Under the pieces are notes generated by a model, which worked only from the letters and a program-made list of their open reading frames with translations, made no database searches and had not been told where the DNA came from. Shown piece by piece: positions 1-11,461 of a DNA stretch of 64,000 bases. A program made the position numbers and the translations under genes. Positions within the stretch are counted from its first letter, which is position 1. Each line of letters opens with the position of its first letter. Source of the stretch: Bicyclus anynana (Eukaryota; Arthropoda; Insecta; Lepidoptera; Nymphalidae); NCBI RefSeq assembly GCF_947172395.1, contig NC_069109.1:6023163-6087162 (forward strand), in the 5' to 3' direction.

Positions 1-1649
1 TGTGAATTTTAACCCGAATTTAGACACAGAACTGCGAAAAGAACTCAAAGTTCTATTGACAAGGAATCCAGTCGTATATCGTCCATACCGTATGTCGCAT
101 GCCGAAAGTCTCATAATAATATGGTTCAAGAGATGTTACACAACAAAATAATAAGAGAGTCATCGTCACCTTACGCAAGTCCGATCGTTATGGTGCAGAA
201 CGGTTGACTTATTAATCCCATTAAAAACCTTCATGGAAGGGATATAACGATTGGGAGAAGTGTTACAATTGTTATAAAAGGTAGATTAACGTTGAAGCTA
301 AATAAGTTCCATTTCTTTCTGGATTGTATAGATTTTCTGGGAGTCGACGTTAGGTATGATAGCATTTGGACCCGGCAGTAGAAAAAGCGAAGCGGTTCCC
401 GCGATCCAATAATCAACACGAGGAATGCTAATTTCTTAGTCTATCTGGTTTCTTCAGGCGTTTCATTGAATGTTACGCATTACTGCTCCGCTAACAACTT
501 TTTTTGAAAAAAAATGTCGAATGGTCTTTGAAAAACGAGCAAGAAATAGTGTTTGAGAAGATAAAAGAATTACTTACAAGCCGACCTTTAATCGCACTAT
601 ATCCAAAGGGGTGAGTAGAACTGTATACAGGTGCCTGCAAAGAAGGTCTGGCGGGGATATTTTTCCAGGGACACTACAGCCAATCTCATAGTTTAGTCGT
701 AAGATGTGATGAGTGGTGAACGGAAGTTACACTCTTAAGAATTAGAGACCCGAGAGAGAGGCGGTTATTGCCTCTCTAAGCGAGTTTAGAGTATACCTTA
801 TTGGAATACCATTTAAGATCTTAACAGACTGCAATACTCTCAGGGCAACGTTAGTCAAAAGAGACCTTACTCCCCGTACGCTGGTGGATACAGCTGCAGG
901 AATACGACCGCACTATTGAATACCGACCAGGCGCACGAATGACTCGTGCAGATGCGCTCAGTAGGAATCCTGTGTACAATGCGGTAAGTGAACAGGAATT
1001 TAACCGGGATTGAAGCATATTCAACCCCAAGCTACCCCAAGGGCTAACGGCCAAGTTGAACGGTTCAATAGAACCATTTTAGACGCATCTTTCACGGCGG
1101 GGATGGAAATTCTTGGGACGACCATATCACAGATATACTGGTTGGTATCAACACTACAAAACACAAAACCACTCAAAAGAGTCCTTGAGAATTGCTGTTT
1201 GGATTCAACATTATTAACAGGACATTATTAAGCTAAGCAAAGTTATTATAGATACACTAAACAGAATTCCAGTAGTAGAGTTGGACAATTTAAGGCAGGA
1301 AGCTAGGGAGAAAATGAAAAAAAAAACAACAAATAAAAGATACCATTAATTATAATAAGCACAGGAAGACGGCGACCCAATACCAACAAGGAGACCTAGT
1401 GCGAGTAGAAAGACAAGTAGCTCATGATGATAAATCACAGAAACTATGGAGGTTTTAAAATATAAAGGTCCCTACCGCATAGTAAAATTGCTCGATAATG
1501 ACAGATTTTTGATTGAGGACACACCTCTTACTCGAAAAGGAGGTCAAAGATACGAAGGTATTGTGGCTATAGACAAAATCCATCCTTGGATGAATTTCAC
1601 TATAAAATTTGATTCTGAATCGTCTGAATATGATACCGAAGAAGAGTAG
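1..1649 (+). mobile_element. Ty3/gypsy-type pol remnant (RT start, RNase H, integrase, GPY/F end), decayed
   Basis: Broken reading frames show the order of a Ty3/gypsy polyprotein. About 60-205 reads as the start of reverse transcriptase (VYRPYRMSHAE, then RESSSPYASPIV). About 740-960 resembles RNase H (EFRVYLIGIPFKILTD). 1010-1090 is integrase-like (ANGQVERFNRTI). 1446-1649 is an intact 67-residue stretch with KYKGPYRIVKLL and IDKIHPW, as in the GPY/F module at the integrase C terminus. Stops and frameshifts separate the pieces and the catalytic core of RT is missing, so it is dead. The 5' part lies outside the window. Confidence 0.85.
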
Positions 1650-2391
1650 ATCTAGCTGTGTCCTCATTCAAATTTAGCCATAATTATGTATCTACTAAAT
1701 GTACAGTGAGCTAGTTGCGTGCGAACAATATTCAGACTTATTTACTTGTATATTGTTTTTTTTTACATATATTATAATGTAGTATGATTTATTATCCAAA
1801 GAAAATTGTATAAGTACTTTGGTAATCATAATAATAAAGTTATGGATTAATTAGCTAATTAGCTTATTAAAGTCTAGTTTATGTTAACACGATAGATAAT
1901 TTAGTATAGAGAAAACATGTATTCAGAATAATAATAATTAATGTATTAAATTGATGTAAAAGCGATGGGACTCGCTTAAGGTAGGATGGCCGAGCTGTTA
2001 GGTTCTGTTAAAGATAGCCACAAATCCCATAGTCGATACTCCGTAAATTTGGAAGCAGATAAATTAATTAAGCTATTCTCTTTCAACTATTTAAATGTGA
2101 TTTGTTAGATTTTTAGACGTAAGTTTACTGTAATCAGCCAATCAGAAACATTGACCAATCAGAGCAGAGAGAGTGACGTAGTGGGTCGATGAGTTGGAGG
2201 GAAAGGATATATGGTACAGAGAGGACAAAAGAGAGATCGGTGTGAGGAAAAAGTCAATAATTATATGTAAAAGTGCATAAATACCCATGTATTATCATTG
2301 ATTATTCTTATGTATTATAAATACAATAGATTATATGCGATAATTCTGGTGAAAAAGGCAGTTGTGTTTTTATTCCCGCTGACTCGGCTTA
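1650..2391 (+). mobile_element. 3' untranslated part and probable 3' LTR of the gypsy remnant
   Basis: Non-coding sequence following pol. The motif AGGATGGCCGAG lies just before TGTTAGG at 1996. The same motif immediately precedes the 3' LTR (TGTTACG) of the complete element at 24992, so 1996 is the likely LTR start. A TATAAATA box is near 2317. The right end is not certain because a LINE fragment begins at about 2392. Confidence 0.55.
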
Positions 2392-2600
2392 TAGATAGTT
2401 GTTTCATTCAATAGTTTTATAGCGAAAAGCTTCGAAAAGCATCTTAAGAAGCTTTCGCTTAACTGTTGGATCAAGAGTCGGATACAGAAGGCGGTGATTC
2501 TTGAGACGGCGCGTATTGTGAGGAGGTTCCTCACTCTGGAGCCTGACCACCGGTTGTTTGGGCACTCAAATGTCCCGCAGCGGGAGGGTTGATTTTTTTT
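2392..2600 (+). mobile_element. Interspersed repeat, probable LINE 3' coding end
   Basis: Matches 10195-10420 in reverse orientation. In its reading direction the other copy encodes KKLLLNCWIKSRIQKAVILE, followed by a serine/arginine-rich tail and a T-rich run. Two independent copies in opposite orientation show it is a dispersed repeat. The LINE assignment is inference. Confidence 0.5.
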
Positions 2601-3170
2601 TAAATTTTAATAGTGTTTTGTGCTATATTTTGTATTATTAAAATTGTTAAAAATTAAAAAAAAGACAAATAAATAAATGAGAGTAAAAAATATGAATAGC
2701 AATCACGATAGTCTAAATTAAAAGAAAAACATACCGATCAACTTGAGAACCTCCCCCTTTTTTAAGTCGGTTAAAAACACGTCTTAGCCGATAGGGTAGA
2801 CTATAGCTTGCCAAGATCGTTGATGACACTCCCATGATGTGCGGGCGACGGGAGGGGAGGGCGCGGGTATGAAGTCTTGCGCGCAGGTATAGATCGTAGA
2901 TCGTAGATTTTTACACTTCCAAAATGAATTAAGGCATAATTAAGGGATTAAAATAAAAAAAAACAGTAAATATTTTTTTAAGTCCACGTCTACTCACAGC
3001 AAGCGCTTGTTACGTACTAAGATAAGATGTGCGCGTGCACCTTTTTGAGTAATGACATAAAATTGTGCGTTCTTTAATATGGAGGGGCCCATACGATTTA
3101 TATCCTCCCGGCCCCCGCGGACCATCGGGAGTGTTACGAACGAATTTGCCAAGCTCTAGCCACTATCAAA
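2601..3170. other. Gene-free interval with dispersed repeat pieces
   Basis: AT-rich sequence. About 2925-3090 (AAGCGCTTGTTACGTACTAA and the following GTGCG-rich part) recurs inverted at about 46960-47150. Segments near 2820-2890 and 3100-3165 resemble parts of 25640-25760. No gene seen. Confidence 0.45.
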
Positions 3171-3179
3171 TATGCAGAT

Positions 3180-3308
3180 AGCTGTATTTATATACTGAAA
3201 TGTTTTATATATTAACGAATAACTATATTCACAGGCAAAGGCAGGTCGATCCATTACGTTGATTCCGTTTGATTCGCGATTCTTTGCTTGAAGTGGTTTG
3301 GGTGAAAT
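3180..3308 (-). other. Gene A exon 3: predicted 3' UTR exon
   Basis: On the minus strand a pyrimidine tract and TTTTCAG end just before 3308. The exon then reads ATTTCACCCAAACC and continues to CCTGCCTTTGCCTGT and TTCGTTAATATATAAAAC. The same block follows genes B to E. The polyadenylation site is not fixed; TATAAA-like signals occur near 3185-3215. Exon assignment is from paralogue comparison only. Confidence 0.6.
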
Positions 3309-3785
3309 CTGAAAAGAATAATTTTTACTTATTTTTGGAAATCAATAATATTTTTACACGCTTATATTAGCTTCACTTATAACTAACTATTTATATGAGA
3401 AAATCTTGGAATCTTAATTTGACCCACTTCCCGGTCTTCGATTATGATGAAATTTTGCACACGCTCTGAGTTCAGAGGCCCTAATGGCAGTTTGATACTG
3501 TGACGATCGCGTTAACGTAAACGCGAATTTCTAAGGAATTGAAACAGCGCCATCTATTGGCACTACTGCACAACCGTTTCAAGTCCCTATAAATTCGGGT
3601 TAACGTCAACGTGACAGTAACTGTATGAAAATATTGAAAACTCCCACTAGGCACCCTGATGACAATACATGACTAGCTAAGAAACGTCATTACAAATCAA
3701 ATATATAAGTTTTCATAGACGCAGTAGATCTCAACGCCGATTGCAGTAGTCTAAGAACCCGTGACTTTGACAAGCTCATGCTCCT

Positions 3786-4070
3786 ACCATAATATTTTTT
3801 TTTAAATGCCAATGTAGATACAGTCTAAGATAGGACACGCTTGCCTAAAAGGTGCCTTTTCACTCTTGTTTTGAAGATACCCAAGTTATAAAATTCAGGA
3901 AACACAGACTTGGGAAGGGTATTCCAAACCTTAGCCGTGCGTATGAGAAAAGAAGACGCAAAGCGTTTTGTACGGGTCCTAGAGACATCTACAAGATAGG
4001 GATGAAAACCCACCCGATGTCTTGCGGTGCGATGGTAAAAAAGCGAAGGTGGCATGACGTCGACTAGCTC
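3786..4070 (-). mobile_element. LINE (jockey-like) ORF2 C-terminal fragment in gene A intron 2
   Basis: Minus-strand translation of 3825-4055 gives a C terminus containing WNTLPKSVFPEFYNLGIFKT and RHLLGKR, typical of insect non-LTR reverse transcriptases. A closely similar copy is at 13435-13740 on the plus strand. It is followed by a short 3' UTR and A-run. Severely 5'-truncated. Confidence 0.75.
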
Positions 4071-4097
4071 AAAGTAAGTACGGTAGACAATTATAAA

Positions 4098-4432
4098 GTT
4101 TGGACCGTGCTGGCTTTGGGAGATAGCAGGTTTTAAGGATTAAGACCCTCAACCTCTACGTATAAAGTGTAATTTTTTTCATATTTTCCTCGGCTATGAG
4201 AAATTATATTCCCAGTCGCCAGTCACTTAGCTTCGCGGCCATCTTTGAAAAACACTATTTATTTTGAAACTTCAAGGGGCTTTGAAGGGTTGCCATGAAG
4301 CCAAGTGTCTGGCGAATGAGGATATCATTTCTTATATTATGCCGATAAAGATATACAAAAATTATACTTTAAACTTTGGTTGAGGGCCTTGATCCATGAA
4401 ACCTGCTATCTCTCAAAGCCACCAGGGTCCAA
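4098..4432. repeat. Foldback (long inverted repeat) element in gene A intron 2
   Basis: The left arm TGGCTTTGGGAGATAGCAGG pairs with the right arm around 4378-4432 (CCTGCTATCTCTCAAAGCCA). Pairing continues inward through the AT-rich part to a CGCCAGTCACTTAGCTTC / GAAGCCAAGTGTCTGGCG inner stem. Nearly the whole 335 bp can fold into one imperfect hairpin. Confidence 0.7.
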
Positions 4433-4729
4433 ACTCCATCATTGGTTACGGTACCTTTAGTAGGAGTATGAGCTGACAAACTTTCAGCTTTTATACAATG
4501 ACGAAGGTCTGGCGGTCACTGCTTCTCCGTTTATAGATCTGATGCTCGAAAAACATGCATTACGATTCTGACGATGACATAACGACCGACAACCCAGGCA
4601 ACTCAAACCAGCTACACAGCGTCTTCGCCAGCGAAGACGAGGTCCCCGATATCTGAGGTCACCCAGACGTGGGCTTTTTAACTACGCGCCTGGACTGATA
4701 CATTCAGCGCAAAATACCCCCCTATAGAG

Positions 4730-5035
4730 AGTCGTTCCGTTCATCTCTTCTACTTCTGCCTTCAGGCTCCATCAAGCAATGCTTTTGCGCTCGCCCAAAC
4801 CCCCGGTGACGCCGCTGAGGTCCCATTAAGGAGCCTCAGGCACTTATACGATCAGAATGACACATTTAGGCCACAACACCCTTCGAGAACGGCCGTCTAA
4901 GCCGAGATCCGAGTCTCAGAGACGCCCTTAAAGGAGACGAGAGACGGAACGACTCTCCTTCCGTTCATCTCTTCTACTTCTGCCTTCAGGCCCCATCAAG
5001 CAAGGCTTCTGTGCTCGCCCAAACTCATTAGCACA
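4730..5035. repeat. Imperfect direct repeat in gene A intron 2
   Basis: CCGTTCATCTCTTCTACTTC followed by TGCCTTCAGG occurs at about 4738 and again at about 4961, each continuing into CCATCAAGCAA and GCTCGCCCAAAC. A GAGACGGAACGACTCTC stretch near 4940 is partly the inverse of 4731-4750. No coding potential seen. Confidence 0.5.
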
Positions 5036-5087
5036 GCACTTACACAATGAGGAAAAAAAGATAATTAAGACACTTACTTCAAGATCT

Positions 5088-8000
5088 CTAACCCTGTGCG
5101 GCCGAGACCAAGCAAATCACTCTAGCGCTATTAACATAAATTATTTTCAGCAAGTCTACAAGAATACAGAAGGTATTCCTGAGTGCCCCATCAAAGGCAT
5201 CCGGAATAATGTCCTGGATTGCCTTTATAACTTCCGTCAATCCAGATATCTCTTTCTCCGTACATTTTGTTGTTTTGCAAGCGCCAAGCCTGTTTGTCCT
5301 CTTCAGGAGGTGTTTTAAGTTATCCCTGATATTGTCTACAGCTTTCTTCACTTTTCCATTCCCTTTGATACGGGAAGACAATTGCTCGTGTGCAGCAATA
5401 ATGGTGTCTAGGACTTGAGTGATACAATTGAAAGCTTTTTCAATAACGATGTTGGTTTGTCTGATTTGTTGGTCAGTTTGATTTGGTGTGCAGAGTGTCG
5501 TCAGTGTCGTCAGGAGATCGATGAGGGTGTCTTTGGCGATGCAGGTGACTCTTTCGATGATAGTGCTGAAGCTGGAGAGAGCCTCTTTGTTTACCGCGTT
5601 GATAATAATACTGATGATAGGCTCTACTTGTGGGAGGATTGTGGCGAAAACGGCCTGCGGACAAACATTTTTCATGTGTTTAATTGATTAATGACAGCAG
5701 TAAAACATTGAGAGCCGTGATAGGCCAGTGGATATGACCTCTGCCTCCGATTCTGGAGGGTGTGGGTTTGAATCCAGTCTCGGCATGCACCTCCATTTAC
5801 AGTTGTGTGCATTTTAAGAAATTAAATATCACGTGTCTCAAACGGTGAAGGAAAACATCGTGAGGGAACCTGCATACCAGAGAGTTTTCTTAATTCTCTG
5901 CGTGTGTGAGGTCTGCCAAACCGCATTGGGCCAGCGTGGTGGACTATTGGCCTAACCCCTCTCATCTTGAGTGGATCGAGCTCAGTAGTGAGCCGAACAT
6001 GGGTTGATAATGATGAAAACATCCTACTAATATTTTAAACGCGGAAGTTTGTATGGATGTTTGGATGTTTGTTACTCTTTAACGGCGCAACTACTGAATC
6101 GATTAAGCTGCAATTTGGAATGGAAATAAATTATACTCTGGATTAACACATATACTACTTTTCATCCCGGAAAAATCCATGATTCCCGAGGGATTTGTGA
6201 AAAACTAAATTTCACGCGGACGAAGTGGCGAGTATAAATTCGCAAAGGTATGTTGCTATGACTTTTGTTAAAACCTTGGATGGAAAAGCGGTTGGATTGG
6301 CCACTTGACCAAAGAGCATTGCTAGACATGATGAATAATACGAGTAGGTTGTGGTATTTCTATGTAAAACTTAAATCCTATTACAATTTTATTTTTTAGA
6401 ACTGAACATTTTGGCATATTGCATCGTATGAAATAAGTGTAACAAAAAGTAGTTACTGTAAGCCGATGAGGAGTTCCCTTAACAGTCCTTTGTCTTCATT
6501 ACTGGACTCGTATTGACAGTTACACCTCATCTAGGTGGAAAGTTCTCATCAACTGTAAACCGTTGAGGAGTTCAATTAACTGTCCTTTGTCTTCATCACC
6601 AGACCCTTAATGACAGTCATAACCCAGCTAGGTGGAAAGTCCTTATCAATACAAATTAATCAAACCCAATCACACGGTAGCTGTTGTAAACCGTTGAGAA
6701 GTTCTATTACCGATCTATCCTTAGTCTTCATCATCAGACCCCTGGTGACAGTCACAACCCAGTAAGGTGGAAAGTCCTCATAAATACAAATTAATCAAAT
6801 TCAATCACAAGATAGCTACTGTAAGCCGTTGAATAGTTCTATCGTCTGTGTTTCAGCCTCATCACCAGATCGACTTTCTTCATCAAATTGTAGTGATTTA
6901 AAGTGCTTAATGAAAATATCAACAAACGCTATAAGTAGTTGTCCTTACAATTTTTAAAAGTTTCTTTCGATATCTCCAGGATCCCATCATCACACCCTGA
7001 CATGAAAAATGAAACCACCCTTACAAACAAAAAATATATTCAAGTCGGTTTGAGTAATATAGTAACATTCAAAAAACATGAACTCGAATTGAGAAACTCC
7101 TCCTTTTTGGAAGTTGGTTAAAAAATAGCCCTTGTTACTCTATGGGTCACTAGTTACTACCCACTGCGCTCAATAAATAAAAATACTAGTTAAAATAGAC
7201 AAGGGTTAACATAGCTATTCGTTAAATGTATAAAAGATACTAATTAAAATGTACAATCGAGGGCGAACTTGTCATTTATCACAGTCACAGTCCAACTTAA
7301 CTTGTCATAAAATAAAACAACTCGTTAAAATACACAATCAAGGGCTAACTTAACTTGTTATTAAATGAAAAAATACAAGTTAAAATACACAGCTTGTTAT
7401 TAAATGAAAAAAATGCAAGTTCCAATACACAATCGAGGGCTAACTTAACTTATTATTAAATGAAAAAAATACAATTTAAAATACACAATCGAGGACTAAC
7501 TTAACTTGTTAATAAATGTGAAAAAAAATACAAGTTAAAATACACAATTGAGGACTAACTTAAGTTGTTATTAAATGAAAAAAAAAACAAGTTAAAATAC
7601 ACAATCGAGGGCTAACTTAACTTGTTAGTAAATGAAAAAAAATACAAGTTAAAATACACAACTTGTTATTAAATGAAAAAAATGCAGGTTAAAATACACA
7701 ATCGAGAGCTAACTTAACTTGTTATTAAATGAAAAAAATACAAGCTAAAATACACAATCAAGGGCTAACTTAACTTGTTATTAAAATACACAATCAAAGG
7801 CTAACTTAGTTTGCAAAAATGCAAGTTAAAAAACACAATAGTAGGCTAACTTAACTTGTTATTAAATGTAAAAAAAGAGTAGTTAAAAGACACATTCAAG
7901 GGTTAATTTATGCTGTCATTTATAGAATAAAATTAAATACAAAACGTCAAACTACTTTAAATACACAATCAACCGCAATTTTCACTGTTAATACAATTAA

Positions 8001-8501
8001 AAAAACCGTTAAATTATACAGTCAAGGGCTAACTTAATTTGTTATTAAATTAAAAAATACACAATCGAGGGCTAACTTAACTTGTTATTAAATGAAAAAA
8101 ATACAAGTTCAAATACACAATCTTGTCATTTATAGATTAAAATTAAAAACAAAACCTCAAACTACTTTAAATACACAATCAACCGCAATTGTCACTGTTA
8201 ATAAAATTAAAAAAAAACCGTTAAATTACACAGTCAAGGGCTAACTTAATTAAAGCTTAGTTTCTTTGTCTGTCTTTTCCAACTAGTCGGAGGGGAATGA
8301 GAATATTGGTCATATTATAAAAGATTTATGCCAAATATTCTATAAAATAAAAAAATGTCATGTATTGAAAAAAATACTAGTCAAAATAGATCGTCACTGA
8401 CTAAGCTTGCCTGAATGCATAAAGAAAAGAAAAACAAAAACAAAAGAAATTAATTTGAATAAATAACTCACCACGAAGCCAAAAACGAAGATGCTTTTCA
8501 T
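5088..8501 (-). CDS. Gene A: secreted helical protein, Cys-rich paralogue (198 aa, two coding exons)
   Basis: Coding exons are 8472-8501 (MKSIFVFGFV, donor GTGAG) and 5088-5654 (acceptor TTTGTCCGCAG, then AVFATILPQVEP). They join in phase 0. The N terminus is a hydrophobic signal peptide. The rest is a run of amphipathic helices with Leu/Ile/Val spaced three to four apart. Unlike its paralogues it has seven cysteines, including a CKTTKC pair mid-protein, and one NQT glycosylation sequon, which implies disulphides in the secretory route. Intron 1 is 2.8 kb of repeats. Stop TAG is followed 10 nt later by a donor (GTAAGT) leading to exon 3 at 3308. I do not recognise the family. Gene model confidence is high from five-way paralogue agreement, without transcript evidence. 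Confidence 0.82.
5714..6015 (+). mobile_element. SINE family 1 (tRNA-headed), in gene A intron 1
   Basis: Head GCCGTGATAGGCCAGTGGAT with a tRNA-like box A, and a GGGTTTGAATCC box B. The body contains ATATCACGTGTCTCAAACGG. The tail is GAGCCGAACATGGGTTGATA followed by a short GAT run. The complete copy at 59007-59316 with target duplications defines the family. Confidence 0.85.
6030..6235 (+). mobile_element. Short non-autonomous Helitron (Lep1-like)
   Basis: Begins at CTAATATTTTAAACG and has the GGATTAACACATA and CGGAAAAATCC blocks of other copies. Ends near CACGCGGACGAAGTGGCGAG, the usual subterminal hairpin of this family. Known family features are TC at the 5' end, a GC-rich hairpin and CTAG at the 3' end; the last is degenerate here. 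Confidence 0.6.
6449..6900. repeat. Degenerate tandem repeat, about 115-170 bp units, gene A intron 1
   Basis: Four units each carry a GTAARCCGWTGAGGAGTTC-like start, a TCTTCATCACCAGACC segment and AGGTGGAAAGTCCTYAT. The units vary in length through an insert AATACAAATTAATCAAA present only in later ones. No coding function. Confidence 0.65.
7190..8260. repeat. 57-bp-class AT-rich minisatellite, gene A intron 1
   Basis: More than a dozen irregular units built from TTAAAATACACAATCGAGGG, CTAACTTAACTTGTTATTAA and ATGAAAAAAATACAAG. Units vary by A-run length and by internal deletions. Related units reappear at about 9010-9190 on the other side of exon 1 and the promoter. Confidence 0.85.
8270..8350 (+). 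mobile_element. SINE family 3 tail fragment
   Basis: AACTAGTCGGAGGGGAATGA and ATATTGGTCATAT match the region following box B in full copies such as 12055-12225. The tRNA-like head is absent. Confidence 0.55.
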
Positions 8502-8606
8502 CTTGAAGAGTGTCAGATCAGTTAAGTTATACAAAGTAGGGCTTATGTCGGGACCTTATATACTGAACCATACAATAGATGTGAGATGCACATATGTGCA
8601 AATATT
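8502..8606 (-). promoter_or_regulatory. Gene A core promoter and proximal elements
   Basis: The minus-strand TATA box TATATAAGG is at 8554-8562, about 53 bp before the ATG, predicting a short 5' UTR. Just upstream is CTATTGTATGGTTC. At 8595-8606 is AATATTTGCACA, which contains GCAAATA, a forkhead-type RYMAAYA match. The same order and spacing recur at genes B to E. Factor identity is inference. Confidence 0.7.
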
Positions 8607-8899
8607 AACTAAGATGCATCAATAAACATAAACAATATTTACACATTATAATTTACGAGTAAATGTGTCATTGTTTTTATTACAGCAGGGTATCTATATT
8701 TTATTTGTCCTTTTTTAAAAGAAATGGTCCATTTCAGGTCTACTCTAATTGTGCTCCGTATCATTAAAATTTAAAAAATTACAAGAAAAATATTTAAATC
8801 GGTCTAGTAGTTTTTGAGGAATCCAGTAAGACATAAAAACAAACATGGACGCAAATTGGCTCTCGAATGGACTCGGTTAAAAAAAAACCTATATGTTAC

Positions 8900-9230
8900 T
8901 CTATGGGTCACTACCCACTGTACTCATTAAATAAAAAATAATAGTTAAAAAACATAGACTCGAATTGAGTAGCTCCTCCTTTTTTTGAAGTCGGTTAAAA
9001 AATAGACAACGGTTAACTTAGCTATTCGTTAAATTAATAAAAAATACCTAATTAAAATGTATAATCGAGCGCTAACTTGTCATTTATTACAATCAAAGTC
9101 CAACTTAACTTGTCGTAGAATAGGACAACTGGTTAAAATACACAATCGAGGGATAACTTAACTTGTTATTAAATGAAAAAATAATACAAGAATTTCATTA
9201 ATATTTTTTAAAGGGTATAAATTTAACTAA
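8900..9230. repeat. Second minisatellite patch upstream of gene A
   Basis: Units sharing ACACAATCGAGGGATAACTT and the AACTTGTTATTAAATG segment with the intron 1 array. It is interrupted by a piece (GACTCGAATTGAGTAGCTCC) also found at 7080-7120. No gene. Confidence 0.6.
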
Positions 9231-9231
9231 A

Positions 9232-9525
9232 TAAAAAGAAATAAATAAAAAAGAAACCCAAGTTTTTGAGTTATAACAAGATGGCGCCCATAGAGCAACT
9301 ATGACATGACAATTGACAGGAAACGTCAAATCGACTACTGCGTTGAAAACGTCAAATAACCGCCATTAATACCCATATTAATGTTGCATTTTTTGGGACA
9401 TAATTTCGAAAGAATTAAAGTAAATTCGTAGATTTGTATAATCAAAAATAGTTAAAAAAATATATTCTTTTATTTCCGCTAGGGTACAATGACAAATCCT
9501 GGGCTCCATACAATTTTGGGTCATC
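9232..9525. repeat. Dispersed 290-bp repeat, copy 1
   Basis: The block from CAAGTTTTTGAGTTATAACA to ATACAATTTTGGGTCA recurs in inverse orientation at 31940-32225. Shared landmarks are GGAGCCCAGGAT (reverse) and AAACGTCAAATCGACTACTG. Class unknown; possibly a non-autonomous DNA element. Confidence 0.65.
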
Positions 9526-9530
9526 TCCTT

Positions 9531-9865
9531 TAACAATATTTTTATTCTTTACAAATTATCCCTTGACTACAATCTCTCTGATGGTAAGTGATGATGCAAT
9601 CTAAGATGGAAGCTAGGAAGAGGATGAAAATCTTCTTAGGAAGAGGATGAAAATCCACACCCCTTTCGGTTTCTACACGACATCACACCGGAACGCTAAA
9701 TCGCTTGGCCGTACGTCTTTGTCGGCAGGGTGGTAACTAGCCACGGTCGAAGCCTCCCACCAGCCAGACTTGGAACAATTAAGAAAACCTCAATCGGCCC
9801 AGCCGGAGATCGAACACAGGACCTCCGTCTTGTAAATCTATACCACCGCGCCACAGATGCCGTCA
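9531..9865 (-). mobile_element. SINE family 2 (tRNA-headed)
   Basis: Reverse orientation. It shows the complement of the CATCAGGTGAGATTGTAGTC tail, the CGATTTAGCGTTCCGGT block and a tRNA-like head with box B (GATCGAAC). The tail end is T-rich on this strand. The family is seen more than ten times in the window. Confidence 0.8.
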
Positions 9866-10194
9866 AATTTAATTTAATTTAAAATACTTTTCTAGACAGG
9901 TCGCCGTATGTTGACTTCGGATCCTTTACTTAATTATGGTTTTCAATTCTCACAAGCAATTAATATAAGAAAAGACTTTGCCATTAAAATTTCAATAGGC
10001 GCTAAGTTATCGTATATCGATTATTCCGAAAAAACATTCAAATCGTTTAAAGAAAATCGTAGATTTTATAACTTAGCACAAAAATTGCTATGTATTTAGG
10101 ACAACTAAAACGAAATTAATTTTTATTAGATCGTATTTTTTTCCTCTCATATATGCATTTCTCCTTTTTTTAATTTTTAACAATGTTATTCATA
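9866..10194. other. AT-rich interval without a defended gene
   Basis: A 63-codon open frame at 9908-10099 has low-complexity Lys/Phe/Ile composition and no recognisable motif, so I do not annotate it. No other structure seen. Confidence 0.4.
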
Positions 10195-10420
10195 TAAAAC
10201 ACTACCCCCCGCTGCGGGACATTTGAGTGTCCAAGCAACCGGTGGTGGACTCCAGAGTGAGGAATCTCCTCACAATACGCGCCGTCTCAAGAATCACTGC
10301 CTTCTGTATCCGACTCTTGATCCAACAGTTAAGCAAAAGCTTCTTAAGGTGTCGGTCGAAGCTTTTAGCACTATAAGACCATTGACTGAAACAACTATCG
10401 GGACAATAATAGTTCTCTCT
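10195..10420 (-). mobile_element. Interspersed repeat, probable LINE 3' coding end (second copy)
   Basis: Reverse-complement homologue of 2392-2600. Minus-strand translation keeps SFDRHLKKLLLNCWIKSRIQ and ARIVRRFLTLE. It stops before a T-rich segment. Confidence 0.5.
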
Positions 10421-10549
10421 TCTCTCTCTCAACATTCCACATGACGGTAATCTCGTAAAAATACTTGGACAAAGAATTTTGATACTTTTTCCTTTTCAGA
10501 TTTGACCAGATTATCGTCATGTGAATAATATTATTATTGAGGTAAAGTT

Positions 10550-11010
10550 TGTGAGGTTGTAGGAGAAAATCTCTATCTATTTCTAGATCTACTTAACCGA
10601 TTTTTATAATTCTTTCACCGATAGAAAGCCACGGTTTTTGTTAATATCATGGTGAGCCACAAGCGCGGTTAATTTTTTACTTATTTTGAAGGAAATAATC
10701 TGGAAAATATTCGCCAATATTTTCTGATAATTTCAGTAAGCCGTAATGAAAATAGCCTTTAAAGTCTGCAGTTTTTTCCGCCGCTGAAAGCGAAAAAGTA
10801 TATAACCACTAGCTAATGCCGCGCGGTTTCACCCGCGTAGTTCCCGTTCCCGTAAGAATACTGGAATAATATATAGCCTATAGCCTTCCTCGATAAATGG
10901 GCTATCTAACACTGATAGAATTTTTCAAATCGGACCAGTAGTTTCTGAGATTAGCGCGTTCAAACAAACAAACAAACTCTTCAGCTTTGTAATATTAGTA
11001 TAGATTTATA
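10550..11010. mobile_element. Two adjoining Helitron-like fragments
   Basis: 10550-10800 (plus) has GAAAATCTCTATCT and CGATTTTTATAATTCTTTCAC. 10805-11010 (minus) runs from AGCTAATGCCGCGCGG through the CACCCGCGTAGTTCCCGTTC hairpin region to TAATATTAGTATAGA, the reversed 5' end of the Lep1-type family. The second piece is near full length. Confidence 0.7.
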
Positions 11011-11286
11011 TTTCCTATCATCTTATTTACCAAATGTAATCAGTATGACGCTTTAGTAACTGCAAATTTAGCATCCCTGGCTCCGCCACTGTAAGCCTAA
11101 TTAACTTTTTGACATTTTTAACATTTCGCCTTTGACTTTCAAATGTTGGGCAAACAGCATTAAACTCATAAATTATTTCTCAAAATACACAGATGCGAGT
11201 GTAAACACCATTGTATGCATTTGTTAAAATATTTATTCAGTTTGCTTCTATTCAACCGACTTCAAAAAAGGAGGAGCTTAGCTCTT

Positions 11287-11434
11287 ACAGTGGATTTCAT
11301 AGACGTTGTAGGGGTACCCCCAGGTGACCATTCTACCGCTGAGTGTCAAATTCTCAAACAAATAGAGGTTAAATTCGACACTCGGCTGAATGATCCCCTG
11401 AGGGTACCCCTACAACGTCTATGAGTTCCACTGT
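11287..11434. repeat. 148-bp foldback, near-perfect inverted repeat
   Basis: The left arm ATAGACGTTGTAGGGGTACC is matched by the right arm GGTACCCCTACAACGTCTAT. Outer ACAGTGGA / TCCACTGT and inner GAGTGTCAAATT / AATTCGACACTC also pair, so almost the whole element is one hairpin. Confidence 0.85.
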
Positions 11435-11461
11435 TAGCTACTTAACTTCGTCATTTATTAA

